A stretch of DNA of 64,000 bases from NCBI GenBank assembly GCA_961205875.1, contig OY540816.1, positions 16,068,701-16,132,700 of the forward strand, in the 5' to 3' direction. This document shows, in pieces, positions 9,882 to 20,931 of the stretch. The notes under the pieces are model-generated. The model did no database searches. It worked only from the letters and a program-made list of their open reading frames with translations, and had not been told where the DNA came from. Numbering within the stretch: the stretch's first letter is position 1; each line of letters begins with the position of its first letter. The position numbers and the translations under genes were made by a program. Source of the DNA: Sialis fuliginosa (lineage: Eukaryota; Arthropoda; Insecta; Megaloptera; Sialidae).

Positions 9882-10660
9882 AAAATGATTCATATTTTCA
9901 AACCAAAAAATGACTTTATGATTTTGAAAAAGGGCGACTTTCTCTGACTTTATCTGATTTTCCAGGTGAATTTTTACGTTTTTTCCTGGGTTTTCAACGT
10001 AGTTTATTTACGTGTTACTGAATAAAAATTAACAATTAACAATTTTCATCATAGTTTATTACATTTGTATATATATATTATAATATATTTTATTTATATT
10101 GCCAGTGAAAGTTTTAAATAACAAATAATATTTTTTATCTGTCCAATACGAACGCTACCAAAATTCGAAATTTTTTTGGCGCACACAATTGGCCTGTAAT
10201 TTTTTAAGGATGTTAATGAAAATACAATTGTTTAAATTAATCTTAAAGTAGATTTAAAAAAATGTAAATTATAAAATTTAGGCTGATATTTTAATTTCTA
10301 ATTTATTATTATAAATACATTGGCTAGCGGGGTCGATCTACAGCCTGCACACCTCTAAAACCGGCCCTGATAAATATGATATATATATATATTATTATTT
10401 TGATTTAATGTAATATTATTGGGTAGGTTAGATATTACGTTGACATACAAATGTTCTTTTACGATGTTTTGATTGACAACACAAGATTTTCTTCAAAAAT
10501 GAAAAAAAGAAAAGGTGAAATGTGAGATGTCGATAAAATGTCAAAATCATCTAAATTCAATTCAAGAATAATTTTTTTAAATAAAACATCAGGTGTTTCA
10601 CGATTGCTGTTAGTAAATAAATATTTCATAAAATGGTTACTATTATTTGATCATGTATTT
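9882..10660. other. AT-rich stretch with decayed transposon ends
   Basis: At about 9938-9990 the text CTCTGACTTTATCTGATTTTCCAGG resembles a transposon body also hinted at near 24,132. At about 10,320-10,371 the sequence ends in AAAACCGGCCCTG, a typical right terminus of a hAT element (inverted CAGGGCCGG), but the left end is not visible. A (TA)n run follows at 10,378-10,393. Confidence 0.35.
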
Positions 10661-10730
10661 AAAAAAAAAACATATACCAAGTAAATGCACAGTGCTTCCT
10701 CGTGCTAAATTCACCAAAGATAGTTAATTA
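10661..10730 (+). repeat. 68-bp dispersed motif, copy 1
   Basis: The block ACCAAGTAAATGCACAGTGC, then TTCCTCGTGCTAAATTCACC and AAAG-TAGTTAATTA is repeated with few changes at 62,822-62,886 in the same orientation. It is probably a short fragment of a larger repeat, since outside the block the two loci differ. Confidence 0.6.
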
Positions 10731-11181
10731 CAAGGAGGTAGTGGAGAGGGGGTCAGAAATTTCGAAAATCATCTTTACGTAATTATCGGACTTTACCTTA
10801 TACAACGTAATAGTAAAAAATAATTTTGTTTTCCGTACAATATGGAAATAAATTGATCTCTTATTCAAATTGAAATTTATCCTGCTTCAGGTTAGTTTAA
10901 TTAAAAAATATCTTCAAATTCGACTGTTTACTTTTAATCACTTAATTCTTTATTGCAAATGGCCGATTCTTTTAAAGGAAGGTTAATTGCTGTTTTGCAT
11001 TTTTCAGCCATTGAATTTGATTGTTTTCGTTAATTCTTGCTCTCAAGGAATAAACTTATTTAAATTTTTGTATTTTAATTTCGCTTCAAACGGACGTTAT
11101 TTGGTATGCTTATTTAAATATAAATCTAACGAACAAAGTGTAAATTAGGAAAATAGTTGATTACTGACAATGAGTTACAGA

Positions 11182-11413
11182 CAGTGGCGCGTTATAATAG
11201 TGGGGGGAGGGTCAGGCAAAAATAACCCCCCCATTTTTAAAAAATAATCGAATAATTTTCATTGTTATATCCAAAAAAGTTAAAAACAACGGTCATCGTC
11301 ATCAAAAATCATTTCAAAAGCTAAAGAAAGGTCTTAATTTTTTTTCTATACAGCTCTCCCCCCCTCTTCATCTCGTGGCACTAGGCTAGTGCCTACTGTA
11401 TAACGTGCCTTTG
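11182..11413. mobile_element. hAT-like MITE, 232 bp
   Basis: The left end CAGTGGCGCGTTATAATAG faces the imperfect inverted right end CTGTATAACGTGCCTTTG. Flanks GTTACAGA (11,174-11,181) and GTTCCAGG (11,414-11,421) agree at six of eight positions, as in an ageing 8-bp duplication. G-rich and C-rich runs near the ends mirror those of the 657-1043 element. No coding sequence. Confidence 0.7.
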
Positions 11414-11940
11414 GTTCCAGGAATAAATAACACATAAGTTAAAAAATAATGAGTAAAGTCTAACTTAAAATATTCAATAGTTTTATTTTCTGAAAGATAA
11501 CTGCATAAAATTCATAGTATGCGTTTTAGATAGACTCTATTTACTTGCATACGATCAACATTATTAAATAAAAATTTAAAAAAACGTTTTACCTTTGCTC
11601 AATAACTGTTTCAATATAAATTCAAACCAGTCTGTCTCGACTCTATAAGTGTGCATAAATTTAAAAACAGCAGACGCTTCTTATTGTGTCTACAGAAAAT
11701 CATTTTTCATTTTCCTATTGACGTACCTGCTTTAATATTAAAATGTTTTGCAGAATATGTACACAGTGAACTTTAATGAAGCAGATAAAATAATAATTAT
11801 TTTATTATAAAATAATATTTATACAAAGATAATTAGTTCTTTTTTAATTATAATATGTTTTTGGAATGATTCATTAAAAAAAGTAAGTATACATTTTAAT
11901 TTTAGCTGAATTCGCAATGTTTACATATCTGTTATTTTTT

Positions 11941-12446
11941 TAGGGTTCCGTAGAAAACTAGGAACCTTTTATAGTTTAACTCGGTCTGTCCGTCTGTCTA
12001 TATGAATTTTATACCAATTAAGATAAAATTTGGTATACGGACGAAGACTGATAACCCAAAAACAGAAATGATAAGATTTTTGAAAAAAACTTTTTTGGAT
12101 TCCCTTTTTATAGAAGTAGTTTTAATAAAAGTATATTAAAAAATTATTTTTTGTCTTTAGATAGGTCTCCTAAATTGCAACAAAAAATGTTATATAACCT
12201 TGTAGTTTTTTATCCTTTAATCACGATATATTTGCGTTCAAAGTCGTTATCAGAGTGTTCCCCCCTATTTTCTAAACTATCAATATAAAAAATCTGAAAA
12301 AAATACAGAATGAAGCTTTTAATTAGTAATATCAATGAAAATTACTTTGTCAGCGTACAAGTTTTTTTTTCACCATATTATTATCTAATAGAGAATATCA
12401 ACGGAACCCTATCATGAGCGTACCCAACACGCACTTGACCGTTTTA
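11941..12446 (+). repeat. Family F dispersed repeat, full-length copy
   Basis: Starts AGGGTTCCGTAGAAAACTAG and ends ACGGAACCCTATCATGAGCG with CACGCACTTGACCGTTTTAT beyond. AGGGTTCCGT and ACGGAACCCT form a 10-bp inverted repeat inside the element. A TCTGTCCGTCTGTC run sits in the head. Other copies lie at 28,054, 35,815 and 59,757, with head fragments at 5586, 8448 and 44,445. The tail resembles a dispersed repeat common in lepidopteran genomes (from general knowledge, not checked). No protein frame is evident and the class is not assigned. Confidence 0.75.
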
Positions 12447-13061
12447 TTTCTATAATAATTTATATGCTGCACTATTTACACTATATTACCATATTTTCAT
12501 ATAAAAATTTCAATTTGCATTAAAATTTTCCCCAAATCTAATTGCTGAAAATATTTGTTTGAGTCAATTTATATTTTCAAGTGACCTAAATATTCTGTTT
12601 TTAAACACAACTGTTTAGTCAGTGATTCACATTAATGAAGCATTTATGCCCTGCGATATTTCGTAATTTGCATAAAAACATATTGATAATTCAAATATGT
12701 ATTTGTGCGGGTAGGAATTACTTATCAAGCTTTTGCCCACGCCTGATATGGACTTATTTGAGTTTCCTTGTTTGTGAAAATCTTTGGTAAAAGGTGAAAG
12801 ATACATATCAGTTTTGAAGAGGGTCTAGTATGTAAAATCATAGGAACTTTTAAAGGCTATAAATTAATCGAAAATACCTAATGTAAAGTTAACCAAGTGA
12901 ATTTATATTTCTTGAAGTTTGTAGGTACAGGATGATGTCCCACGGGAAGGTGTTGAAACTAATCAGCTGTTATTTTCATATTTTCAAATGGATACTGTTT
13001 TTGAAAAAATAAAAAAAGTGAGCTATTTATTTAACTTATAAAAATATGTCATCGGTGCTGC
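12447..13061. other. Non-coding AT-rich stretch
   Basis: Nothing recognised. No open frames, repeats shared within the window or element ends were found. Confidence 0.4.
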
Positions 13062-13245
13062 GGGACTTTCTTATACGTGTGTACGTGTATCTAATCAAAT
13101 AAAACAATTATTTCTGACTGATAAAATATTGAAAAAATGAATGGGGCACACATTATAAGGCACTTTTTTTATTTCAATTATTTTTTTAGAACGGTTTAGA
13201 AGATAACTGATAAGAATAAACATCCGTTTCCGGTAGTGAGATCTT
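13062..13245 (+). mobile_element. Family C MITE, partial copy
   Basis: Begins GGGACTTTCTTATACGTGTG and later contains AATAAACATCCGTTTCCGGT. Both blocks occur in the same order in the complete copy at 15,719-16,087. The right end is missing. Confidence 0.55.
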
Positions 13246-14063
13246 TTTCAAAAGTAGGAGGTTTTCTTCTATCTTGTTGGAGTTACAGTGCCTACAGACA
13301 GACTGTCCGATAAACACACAAGCATTATGGTAAAAATTGGATTCAGGAAAAATCAAAATCTAGAATACGAAAAAATCAAATAACCATATGCACTTCATAC
13401 GTATTATGGTCATATAAAAATGTTCTGCATATTTTCATTTATCAGATAACGAATTAAATGCGATTGAAAATACATTTAATGAACATATGTATTTGGTAAG
13501 ACACATGAATATTTTCAATGTGTTTACAATAATTCGTCAAACAATTGAAAAACATTGTTCTATATAATAATACATGGGCGTAAAACAAATCACGTTTTAC
13601 ACAACACATGAAGCGTGTGAAACGTGGATGAATATATTATAATATAATGTATTATGTATAGACATATCGTTTTATACGAACTACCGGGTTGAAATGATAA
13701 AATATTTACGTTTCGTTTACATGAATTTTGGAAATTGTAATTTATTTGTTATTCTGACATTTAAACGTTCGTGGGTTGTTGTTTTGTCAGTGATTAAATG
13801 ACCTTTGGCCCTTGTTAATGTACGTGAGTAAACTAATCCCAAATAATATTGTTGAAAAACGATATTAAGGTAAATAAATCTGTACACATTTTTATTTTAT
13901 TAAAAGTTATTCTTTATAACACGTAGGTGTTAGATTAAATACATTTTTGTTAAATAACAAATGTTTGAAATCAGAAAAATATAAACATTACATTTGATTG
14001 AAGATTTTTTAAGGTATGTAGGCTTATTAGACTCAAATGTCTTAGTAGCAATTTCATTTGGAA
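13246..14063. other. Non-coding stretch
   Basis: AT-rich. At 13,773-13,827 a strong acceptor (TTGTTGTTTTGTCAG) and a GTGAGT donor bracket a 33-nt plus-strand segment, but all three frames contain stops, so it is not a coding exon. Confidence 0.4.
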
Positions 14064-14091
14064 GGTTAGGTTAGGTTAGGTTAGGTTAGGT
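14064..14091 (+). repeat. Interstitial telomere repeat (TTAGG)5
   Basis: Five perfect TTAGG units in a row (14,066-14,090), preceded by GG. TTAGG is the ancestral telomere repeat of most insect orders. A short internal block like this is usually left by telomerase-mediated repair of a double-strand break or by a chromosome rearrangement. It also supports an arthropod source. Confidence 0.9.
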
Positions 14092-15718
14092 ACTGGAATA
14101 ATTTTGTAATAAGTGTGAGCCGTGTAGTTTATTTTGTATGTATTTTAAAAACGAGAATAACTCAGTCCAAACATTAACAAACAAAATACAAAAAAAATAG
14201 TTTTGAAGCTGAAACTTTCAGTTTTAAAACTGTACCAAGCAAAGTTGTCTACCAAGTGTTTTAAATCCGTCACACACTGTTAAAGTCGAGAAAAACATTA
14301 TCATCGCTTTATGATTATACAGTTATGTAAAAAAAATATAAAACTTAGATATTCGAAAAAAGTATAATAGAGATTTTTAGTTACAAAATTCTTTGCTTTT
14401 ACCAAAGATGGAATATACTTCAATATTAATATATAAATATGTATAAAATAGTATATAATATATTTTTGATACAACGGTAAATCGCAATCGTATTTTATAG
14501 TATGATTGCGATTTAGGTTGTTGTAGGGGACTGGTAAAATTTGACCCCGACAAACAAAAACGATTTATTGCATTTATAAAGCGCAAAAAAAGTCTCACTT
14601 TCATAAAAAAAGATTCATATTTTTGTATTTCAGAATTCTAAAAAGATTTTAGTGCCTTTCCAATGTTTATTTCTTTCTGATTGTGAGTCAAACTTAATAT
14701 GATAACCTTCCAATTTATTTTGCACAGTTACATTTATTAATTAATTTGATATTAAATTATAAAAATTGTATTTTCTACATATTTTGCAATTTTTACAGCT
14801 TCGTAAATTATTTGTATAGCTATAATTTCGTTAAATTATTTATAAAGCATACGTTCTTTTCGATCGAATGTAATTACATTTATTTATTAATGTAATCTAC
14901 ATTGTGAGTGAATTCTGGTACACCTCTAATCAATTTTAAGATATACTGTCAATTCAGTAACTTTTTTGTATTATATCCTACAAACATACATAAAATATGT
15001 ATAAAGATTTCCACACCCACCCACTTCCTGTGAACATTGGATACACATAGACATAATTTTCATCAGTTTATGTGTATTAATACGTTCTGTATATTATTTA
15101 TTGTATTTGCTTTCGAGGACATACGACAAGAACACGATGTCTGCTATAACATATATACAACATATACGGGTCTACTCGGATATGCTGTATATCTACAATA
15201 TTGGACCGTTCTTCCGTTCAGAACATCCGAACAGATATAGTTCTCTATATAAGTTCTATGAAATAGCCCAAACAGGATCGGGGTAAATGGATTCCTCTAT
15301 GGCTTCCATACATAATGCATTGTGTCCTCGACGTATCTTATTTACGGATATTTTCTGTTGTAGTGATTTTAAATATGTCTTATTTAAGTTGTTGCGAGTG
15401 TGTTTGGCATCTCAACAGATTGGAAGTATTTGTGGGTATAATCTTTATGCCTGGGCGCTCATACAAATTTATCCATTTATAGAAAGTAGGTTATTTGGAA
15501 GTTTTTATCATTTATTCATTTTAATTTATTGTTTGAATTTTTGACCAATTATATAGGTCAAGATGTTTATGTTTTTGATATGTGTCGCGATGGTGGCGAC
15601 GCGTTCAGTGGTAAAAATCGAAACTAATGCAATCGAGCAAGTTGTCATTTAATTGTAAACAATTAAAACAATTAGAGTATTTAATTTCAAATAGTTCAAT
15701 ATCTGTCATGAGTGTCAT
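14092..15718. other. Non-coding stretch with weak open frames
   Basis: Contains several 60-85 codon frames (14,377-14,604 minus; 15,037-15,240, 15,101-15,286 and 15,287-15,544 plus). They lack splice sites, start contexts or conserved motifs, and they overlap in different frames. The part at 15,000-15,300 is somewhat GC-richer than its flanks and is the least unlikely to be transcribed. No gene is called. Confidence 0.35.
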
Positions 15719-16087
15719 GGGACTTTCTTATACGTAATACTGAGAGTGCACAGTGTGAGTGATTCTAAATAATTATTTTAAAAAAAAATTTATGACTAAA
15801 TCATAAATGTTGGAAAAAAATGTAAAAATGCATGGTAAATAAATTATAGATAATAACATACTCAACTTTTCTTTTTTTTCTTATTTCAAAAATAATTCGA
15901 AAATTAAAAAATTGACAAGAGTAAACATCCGTTTTCGGTTAAGTTACAACGTTAAAAAAATCCATTTGATACATAATATATTTTATATCCCATTTATTTT
16001 TTTCAATCTTTTATTAGTCAAAAATATGTTTTAATAAAATAAGAATCACGTACTGTTCACTATCAGGATTACGTATAAGAAAGTGCT
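15719..16087. mobile_element. Family C MITE, full copy, about 370 bp
   Basis: Inverted ends GGACTTTCTTATACGTAAT and ATTACGTATAAGAAAGTGC share a 16-bp core. The interior includes GTAAACATCCGTTTTCGGT, also found in the partial copy at 13,062. Target duplication is unclear, so the superfamily is open. No coding sequence. Confidence 0.65.
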
Positions 16088-16481
16088 GTAGCTTCCATAG
16101 CATATATTTTATGTTAAACTTTTCAGAAACTGTTAACCTCAGAGTAAAAAAAATAATTTCATTAAAGATAATTTTATTCTCTACAAATTCAACCTCTTGA
16201 TATTAAATCGTAATTTCAACCGTTTGCTAGAAGTGTTCAAATACAAACAAAATAATATTTAAAGAAAGATTGCTGTGGAACATTTTAAATGGAGTAAAAT
16301 GCTTCCTATTGATATATTGATATTTGTTTCAGATTTAAATAATGGCATTCTTAAATATAACAACTGTTTTTATCTCTGATCGATCAAATTACAATTATAT
16401 TTATTTTTAACTTTGAAACAACATTGCAATGTTTATCTTCTTAACGAGTCAATTAACATCAGATGCCTCTGAATATAAAAA

Positions 16482-16727
16482 TTGTGTTTGAAATGTTATG
16501 TCACAACAAAAGACCACAAGAATAAATTTGAAAGTTCAAACATCAAAAAATTCGTGAAAGTTTTAATATTTAGCAAGGAAAGTGAACACGTTTTAATTAA
16601 AGACTACAAAGATAATTCCGAACGGTTGTTACAGTACACTTTTTATTTTATCCAAACATTAGACTGCAATTGCACGCGTTTCAAATGGACGTTGATCGAA
16701 TCCGATATCCAATACCATTTTATTTGA
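16482..16727 (+). CDS. Unrecognised 81-codon open frame
   Basis: ATG-initiated frame with a charged, protein-like composition (for example KVLIFSKESEHVLIKDYKD, ending FKWTLIESDIQYHFI). There is no signal peptide, membrane segment or known motif. It sits 48 bp before another open stretch (16,775-16,927). No clear splice sites join them. It could be a lineage-specific small gene, a piece of a transposon or chance. Confidence 0.18.
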   Translation: MCLKCYVTTKDHKNKFESSNIKKFVKVLIFSKESEHVLIKDYKDNSERLLQYTFYFIQTLDCNCTRFKWTLIESDIQYHFI

Positions 16728-16774
16728 AACACTTAACTCCGGTACTGTATTTGCCATTAATTATGTTCGGATGA

Positions 16775-16927
16775 AATGTAACGGATATTGCTCATGTTAA
16801 TCCAGATTATATAGCTTACCGAATTTGTACGTACGGTTCAGGAATTAGGAAAAGTTGTACAGAATGTGACAGTGCGGTAATAACAACAGCATTAAATGCA
16901 GCATGGTCTAAGATTCACGTCAACTAG
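16775..16927 (+). other. Open stretch, possible terminal exon
   Basis: Fifty codons to a TAG with no ATG at its start. A plausible acceptor (TTGCTCATGTTAATCCAG) lies inside it, after which the frame reads YIAYRICTYGSGIRKSCTEC and continues to the stop. The composition is more protein-like than its neighbours, but the family is unknown. Confidence 0.18.
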
Positions 16928-17622
16928 TTTCAAGATTTCGGACTGAATTTACGTTTATTTTGTGTAAAATCGATAAATTTAGTGCTGAAACATTTAAATG
17001 TAGTTGTATGAAAATATATTGACTAATACTCGTAACTTTGTAGTTATTTGCATGAAGATTGAATGATTTAGTTCGCTACCTGTTATTTTAAGCCCTTAAA
17101 CTAACAATTCAGAAACAAGGACTAACATTTGGTTTAAGGGTGAAATAATATTTGTATAAATGAATATTTGCATAAAGTTAGAATTCTGAATTGAATAAAA
17201 ATAACAATTTCTGATAACTTCGTTTAAGACTCAGCCAAAACTTGTCGTACCAAGGCTGGCCCAGAGTTGGCCTAGTCTTGAATAAAGAGTAGGTGACCGA
17301 AGTTCGGTATCTAAAGGTTGACTTAGACTGGGACCAATATCGAAAAAGCAACACTGGCAAGCTTGAATCCTTCGTCAAGGCTGGTATTTACTACATGAGT
17401 TTTTACCAAATGTCCACGTTTTAGATCATTACATCAAAAAGTAGCAGTTTTAAAAATTGTTTACCAGTTTTCTCGTTCATTTAAGACCACTGTTCCATAT
17501 TGCCAATAACATAAAATATAAACACCATTATTGACAAGCCTACATCCTTATTAAAGATAATCTAATATAATTTTTCATTTTCACATCTTGCGATGGCAAA
17601 ACACTGCTGCCATTGGTCTTAC

Positions 17623-17822
17623 AGGGTTGCCAACACCAGCGGATGTAGTTACCCATCTCTGTACATTCGTTACTTCCGCACGTTCGTCGATAACGAAATC
17701 TTGAGGTGATAAAAAATTTCCTGTCGATATCCTCTCTGATAGATCACCGATTGCCTCCCCCTCGCAACGCCTTCCACCCACACGTTCACAAACGGTTATT
17801 TGATTAAGTTTTAGTAGGGGGA
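17623..17822 (-). CDS. Possible coding exon, GC-rich
   Basis: The minus strand is open from about 17,822 down to a donor-like CCT|GTAAGA at 17,618-17,623. The reading is protein-like (GEAIGDLSERISTGNFLSPQ then DFVIDERAEVTNVQRW). Two acceptors are possible: CTTATCCTGTACATCAG at the far end, or ATTTTTTATCACCTCAAG inside, which would give a 77-nt exon at 17,623-17,699. The complementary strand also has a usable acceptor and donor around the inner part, so orientation is uncertain. Its exit phase does not suit frame 2 of the exon at 9,408. Upstream it runs towards a family-A MITE. Confidence 0.3.
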
Positions 17823-17885
17823 AGCGTTGCTGATGTACAGGATAAGTGTTGTAATGTTTTACAGGTACGGGTTTAAATATATGTA

Positions 17886-18193
17886 AGGTAAAGGCATCAG
17901 TTATAAGAGAAAGTTTTCGTTTTTTTTTTTTGATTAATGGACTTGTTTTTTGTAATTCTCATGAACTCATGTTACTAATAAAACAAGTTACTCTTTATTT
18001 AATCAATTTAATTACCAAAGTCCGAAAATATAGTTTGTTTTTTAAATTATAATCTTTTATTTTGTTTATGTTTTTTTTCCAGTAATGAGCACGCAGTGAT
18101 GGACACTTGTTAATGATTACAAAATGATAAGTACTATGACACAAAAGATATAAAAGAATGAATCGTAAAATTTGAAATAATGTAAAGCAGTTG
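17886..18193 (+). mobile_element. Family A MITE, 3'-truncated copy
   Basis: TA then AGGTAAAGGCATCAGTTATA is a worn version of the family-A left end. It continues with TTCTCATGAACTCATGTTAC, the AATTACCAAAGTCCG block and AATGAGCACGCAGTGATGG, matching the full copy at 61,484. The last third is missing. The minus frame at 17,995-18,240 lies inside it and is not a gene. Confidence 0.75.
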
Positions 18194-18261
18194 TTTTTTC
18201 TAGTTACATCATTTAAATAAAAACACAAATTCAGGCCCATTTCATTAATTAATTTTATATC

Positions 18262-18505
18262 AAGCTTAACATATTTAAATACTTAAATTCGGAATATCAA
18301 ATATTTACTGCCACAAAATTTACTTTTATAATTTTTAATAGATAATAAGAGTACTTCTTTATCTAATATATGAGTTTCAAAATATCTGTCTTTGTTTGGT
18401 ACATGGAGAAATGATTTCAATATTATAATAATCAAATGGAAGGAACCTACTAAGTTTGTGATAAGCGAATTTCATTGAAAACTGGACGACCACTTCTGCA
18501 GTTAA
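18262..18505 (-). repeat. Family E dispersed repeat, inverted copy
   Basis: Matches 31,283-31,545 in reverse complement. GCAGAAGTGGTCGTCCAGTT, the TTTGATTATTATAAT block and GAAGTACTC-TT are shared in order. This explains the lower part of the long minus open frame at 18,377-18,778, which I do not call a gene. From 18,506 to 19,034 the DNA is AT-rich and featureless. Confidence 0.65.
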
Positions 18506-19034
18506 CTTTAATGTATATTTTTTTATATTTATATTTGTTAAAAGTTTAAGAAACATAGTAGTATAAAGAAAATAAGAATATGTATTTAATAGGCCTACCC
18601 TAATCCAATACTTATAAACGTACACAGTAATTTCATCATTTTTTATATAAAATATATTCATACATTTACGACATTTATATAATTTAAATAAAGATTTAGT
18701 ACGAAAAATATAAATAAAACTATATATATGTATATCTAACAATTTGCGGTAAACATTTTTAGACATAAAGAAAAACATGAACTTTTTATATAAGCGAAAA
18801 TGTTTTGTTTTAAACCACGAAAAATCAAGGTATATTAATCTTGAAGCATGTTCCAGCGTTTGTGGGAATATACATTATCCTTCTGTCAAGACAATGAGTG
18901 ACATATTTTTTATTTTATTTTTCCTACGTCATTCTTTGTTAGTGTAAAATATTATATGAAAAAGTAAAACATACACATTATACATATGTAAAATACATCA
19001 GACATTTACTTACGATGATTTACAAAATGTAACA

Positions 19035-19200
19035 ATTAGGAACTGTAAGGTGAGATGAGATTTTTTTGGTTTCGGTTTCGAAACGAGATCGAGACGATAT
19101 TAGCTTAAATTCGGACGAGACGAGCCTAAGACGATATCTTCTTTATTTTTAACTCGGTTTTACAGGATTATTAGTTAATAATTGGTAAAAAAAATTATTT
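19035..19200 (+). repeat. Family J repeat (GAGACGAGAC), longest copy
   Basis: TTTCGGTTTCGAAACGAGAT, a series of GAGACGA motifs and CGGTTTTACAGGATTATTAG are shared in part with 3665-3760, 29,935-30,065 and 63,340-63,480. All copies are ragged fragments with no visible ends. Confidence 0.5.
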
Positions 19201-19908
19201 ACGTAAAATAAATTTGAAATATTCGTGATATTACAAAATATTTTTGTTTATTTTATTAAATAAAAATTAATGACAATTTTTTTTTAGAAACAAATTCATA
19301 GATCTCGGGTGTACAGACGGGATAGTTAACATTTTCACATAAATCATTTTTTCATAAATCTATTAAATTTTTGGTTTCCCGGCATACACAAAGTCTTTTT
19401 GATTAATATCGATCTTGAAATCTGTATCAGATAATTTACAGTGCAATTTAATTCATAATGTTGCAAAAAAGGTAAAATAGCATGGCTTGATCATAAAATG
19501 CACACTCCTTAAACTTTTTAAAATGTATTAATTAATAAGGTTGTCAACTTTGGCAATTTTAGTAATAATAGTGGTTGTAATGTAAATGTAAACTTTTAAG
19601 TGAGTTACTAAAGAAATTTAATATATGTATAATGCTAATGCAATCAATATACATACGCAAAAAAATCAGGACGAGAATAGAACACACTCCAAGCCATTTG
19701 TAATATTTTAAGATTTATTTATAATGGCTGAATTTTTTGTAAAGAAGTTTTTAGATAATTAAGTTCCAAATACTAGTTTTATACTTTCTCGCAAAAAACG
19801 AGACGATGAGAAAAATCACAAAAAGTGAAAATCCAATCCTGCATACTGCAGAATCTATACACATTAAACGGTAAGACGAAGACGGTGTGAACGAAGGATA
19901 CAGGATAA
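19201..19908. other. Non-coding AT-rich stretch
   Basis: Nothing recognised apart from AT-rich sequence. A GC-richer section begins at about 19,860 and belongs to the next entry. Confidence 0.4.
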
Positions 19909-20205
19909 CAACTGGCCATTAGCTGTTCAAGAAAGCTTAGCGTCGGGACTTTTTCAGCTAGGTCACCGAGTTGTAAAGAACCATTATCTGGATATAGTTC
20001 TTCTATAAAGCAGTTTAAAAACATCGGGACCTCTACGAGGACACAAAATCGACACCGACCTCCATCACCTACTCTATATACACTCCCACATTGCTATACA
20101 TACACTGGCGTAACTACTACTCGAATTGGGGAGATAAACGTTTTAAAATTTAGCAATGAATCCTTTGAAATATATTTATTTCATGTAAGAGTCATTAATA
20201 AATAA
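19909..20205 (+). other. Possible exon in GC-richer patch
   Basis: The plus strand is open for 98 codons with no ATG. A good acceptor, GGGACTTTTTCAG, ends at 19,957. A GTAACT donor-like site follows 20,109, giving a 152-nt exon. Its reading is rich in Ser, Thr, Pro and Arg (SARSPSCKEPLSGYSSS, later RTQNRHRPPSPT), like a disordered regulatory region. The minus strand is also open (81 codons, 19,779-20,024), with TTTTGTGTCCTCGTAG as acceptor. At 20,104 ACTGGCGTAACTAC resembles a hAT end, which weakens the donor. Confidence 0.25.
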
Positions 20206-20363
20206 ACGATTGTAATTAATTAAACACAAAGCTACAATATATTTTCAATTAGTCGCTCAATTAAAAATGAATTACTTGTGACTGTTGAAATGTCACTGAA
20301 TGGGATAGAAGATGTCGTAAATCCTGAAGAAAAATGACATACGCGAAAATGTTTATTGCTTTA

Positions 20364-20931
20364 AAGTTATTGGCCTAGCATCCCTTTAGTTGTGAACTAT
20401 CCGTTTTTTTTTTTAATACAAAAAATTGATCTTGAAAAATTTTGTTTTTAATTTATATGCAGAACACATGTACATTAAATGGAATTTTTTACTTTGTTAA
20501 TAATTAAAAGTAAAAATGTAGTTGTTGCACACACACACGTTGTTTGTCTGTAAGTCGCACTCTATTACTGTTATGGATGACATTTTTCACGCGTCTTAGA
20601 AACATGCTGTCATGGCTGTCATGTATTTCCAGTTTTTCATTATTTTTAATAAACCTGGTTCTGAAACTGCACGTGAATGTATTTAAAAGGGTTGAAGTTT
20701 CGAATTATCAGTGTTTAAAACGTCTCTGTATAGAATTTCAATAAATAGAATACTTCCGGCGAGTTCTCTCATTTACCGTGTATTAAAAACTCTATTTTTA
20801 ATATCAAATTACTCAAAAACCATACGTCCAATATTATTTTTTTAAATTAATAAAATATATCAGCTTTCCATAAATAACATATTAAGATTTTAGACTTTTA
20901 TCTATACATTATTCTAATGATCGAATAACCT
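20364..20931. mobile_element. Family B MITE, full copy, about 568 bp
   Basis: The left end AAGTTATTGGCCTAGC and right end GATCGAATAACCT form a short inverted terminus (AGGTTATT type) next to TA dinucleotides, pointing to a Tc1/mariner-type TA target. Copies share GTAAGTCGCACTCTATTA, AAACCTGGTTCTGAAACT and CTTCCGGCGAGTTCTCTCAT: 45,476-45,675 (inverted, right third) and 58,659-59,092 (left three-quarters). No transposase. The 66-codon frame at 20,544-20,744 is internal to it. Confidence 0.75.

Noticed and set aside
13776-13826. Plus-strand exon between TTTTGTCAG and GTGAGT
   Set aside because: The 33 nt have stops in all three frames and are AT-rich; splice-like sites of this quality occur by chance over 64 kb.
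15037-15544. Three adjacent plus open frames
   Set aside because: They overlap in different frames, and no splice sites, start context or protein-like composition distinguish them.
18377-18778. 133-codon minus open frame
   Set aside because: Its C-terminal third lies in dispersed family E (inverted copy at 31,283) and the remainder is AT-rich low-complexity translation.
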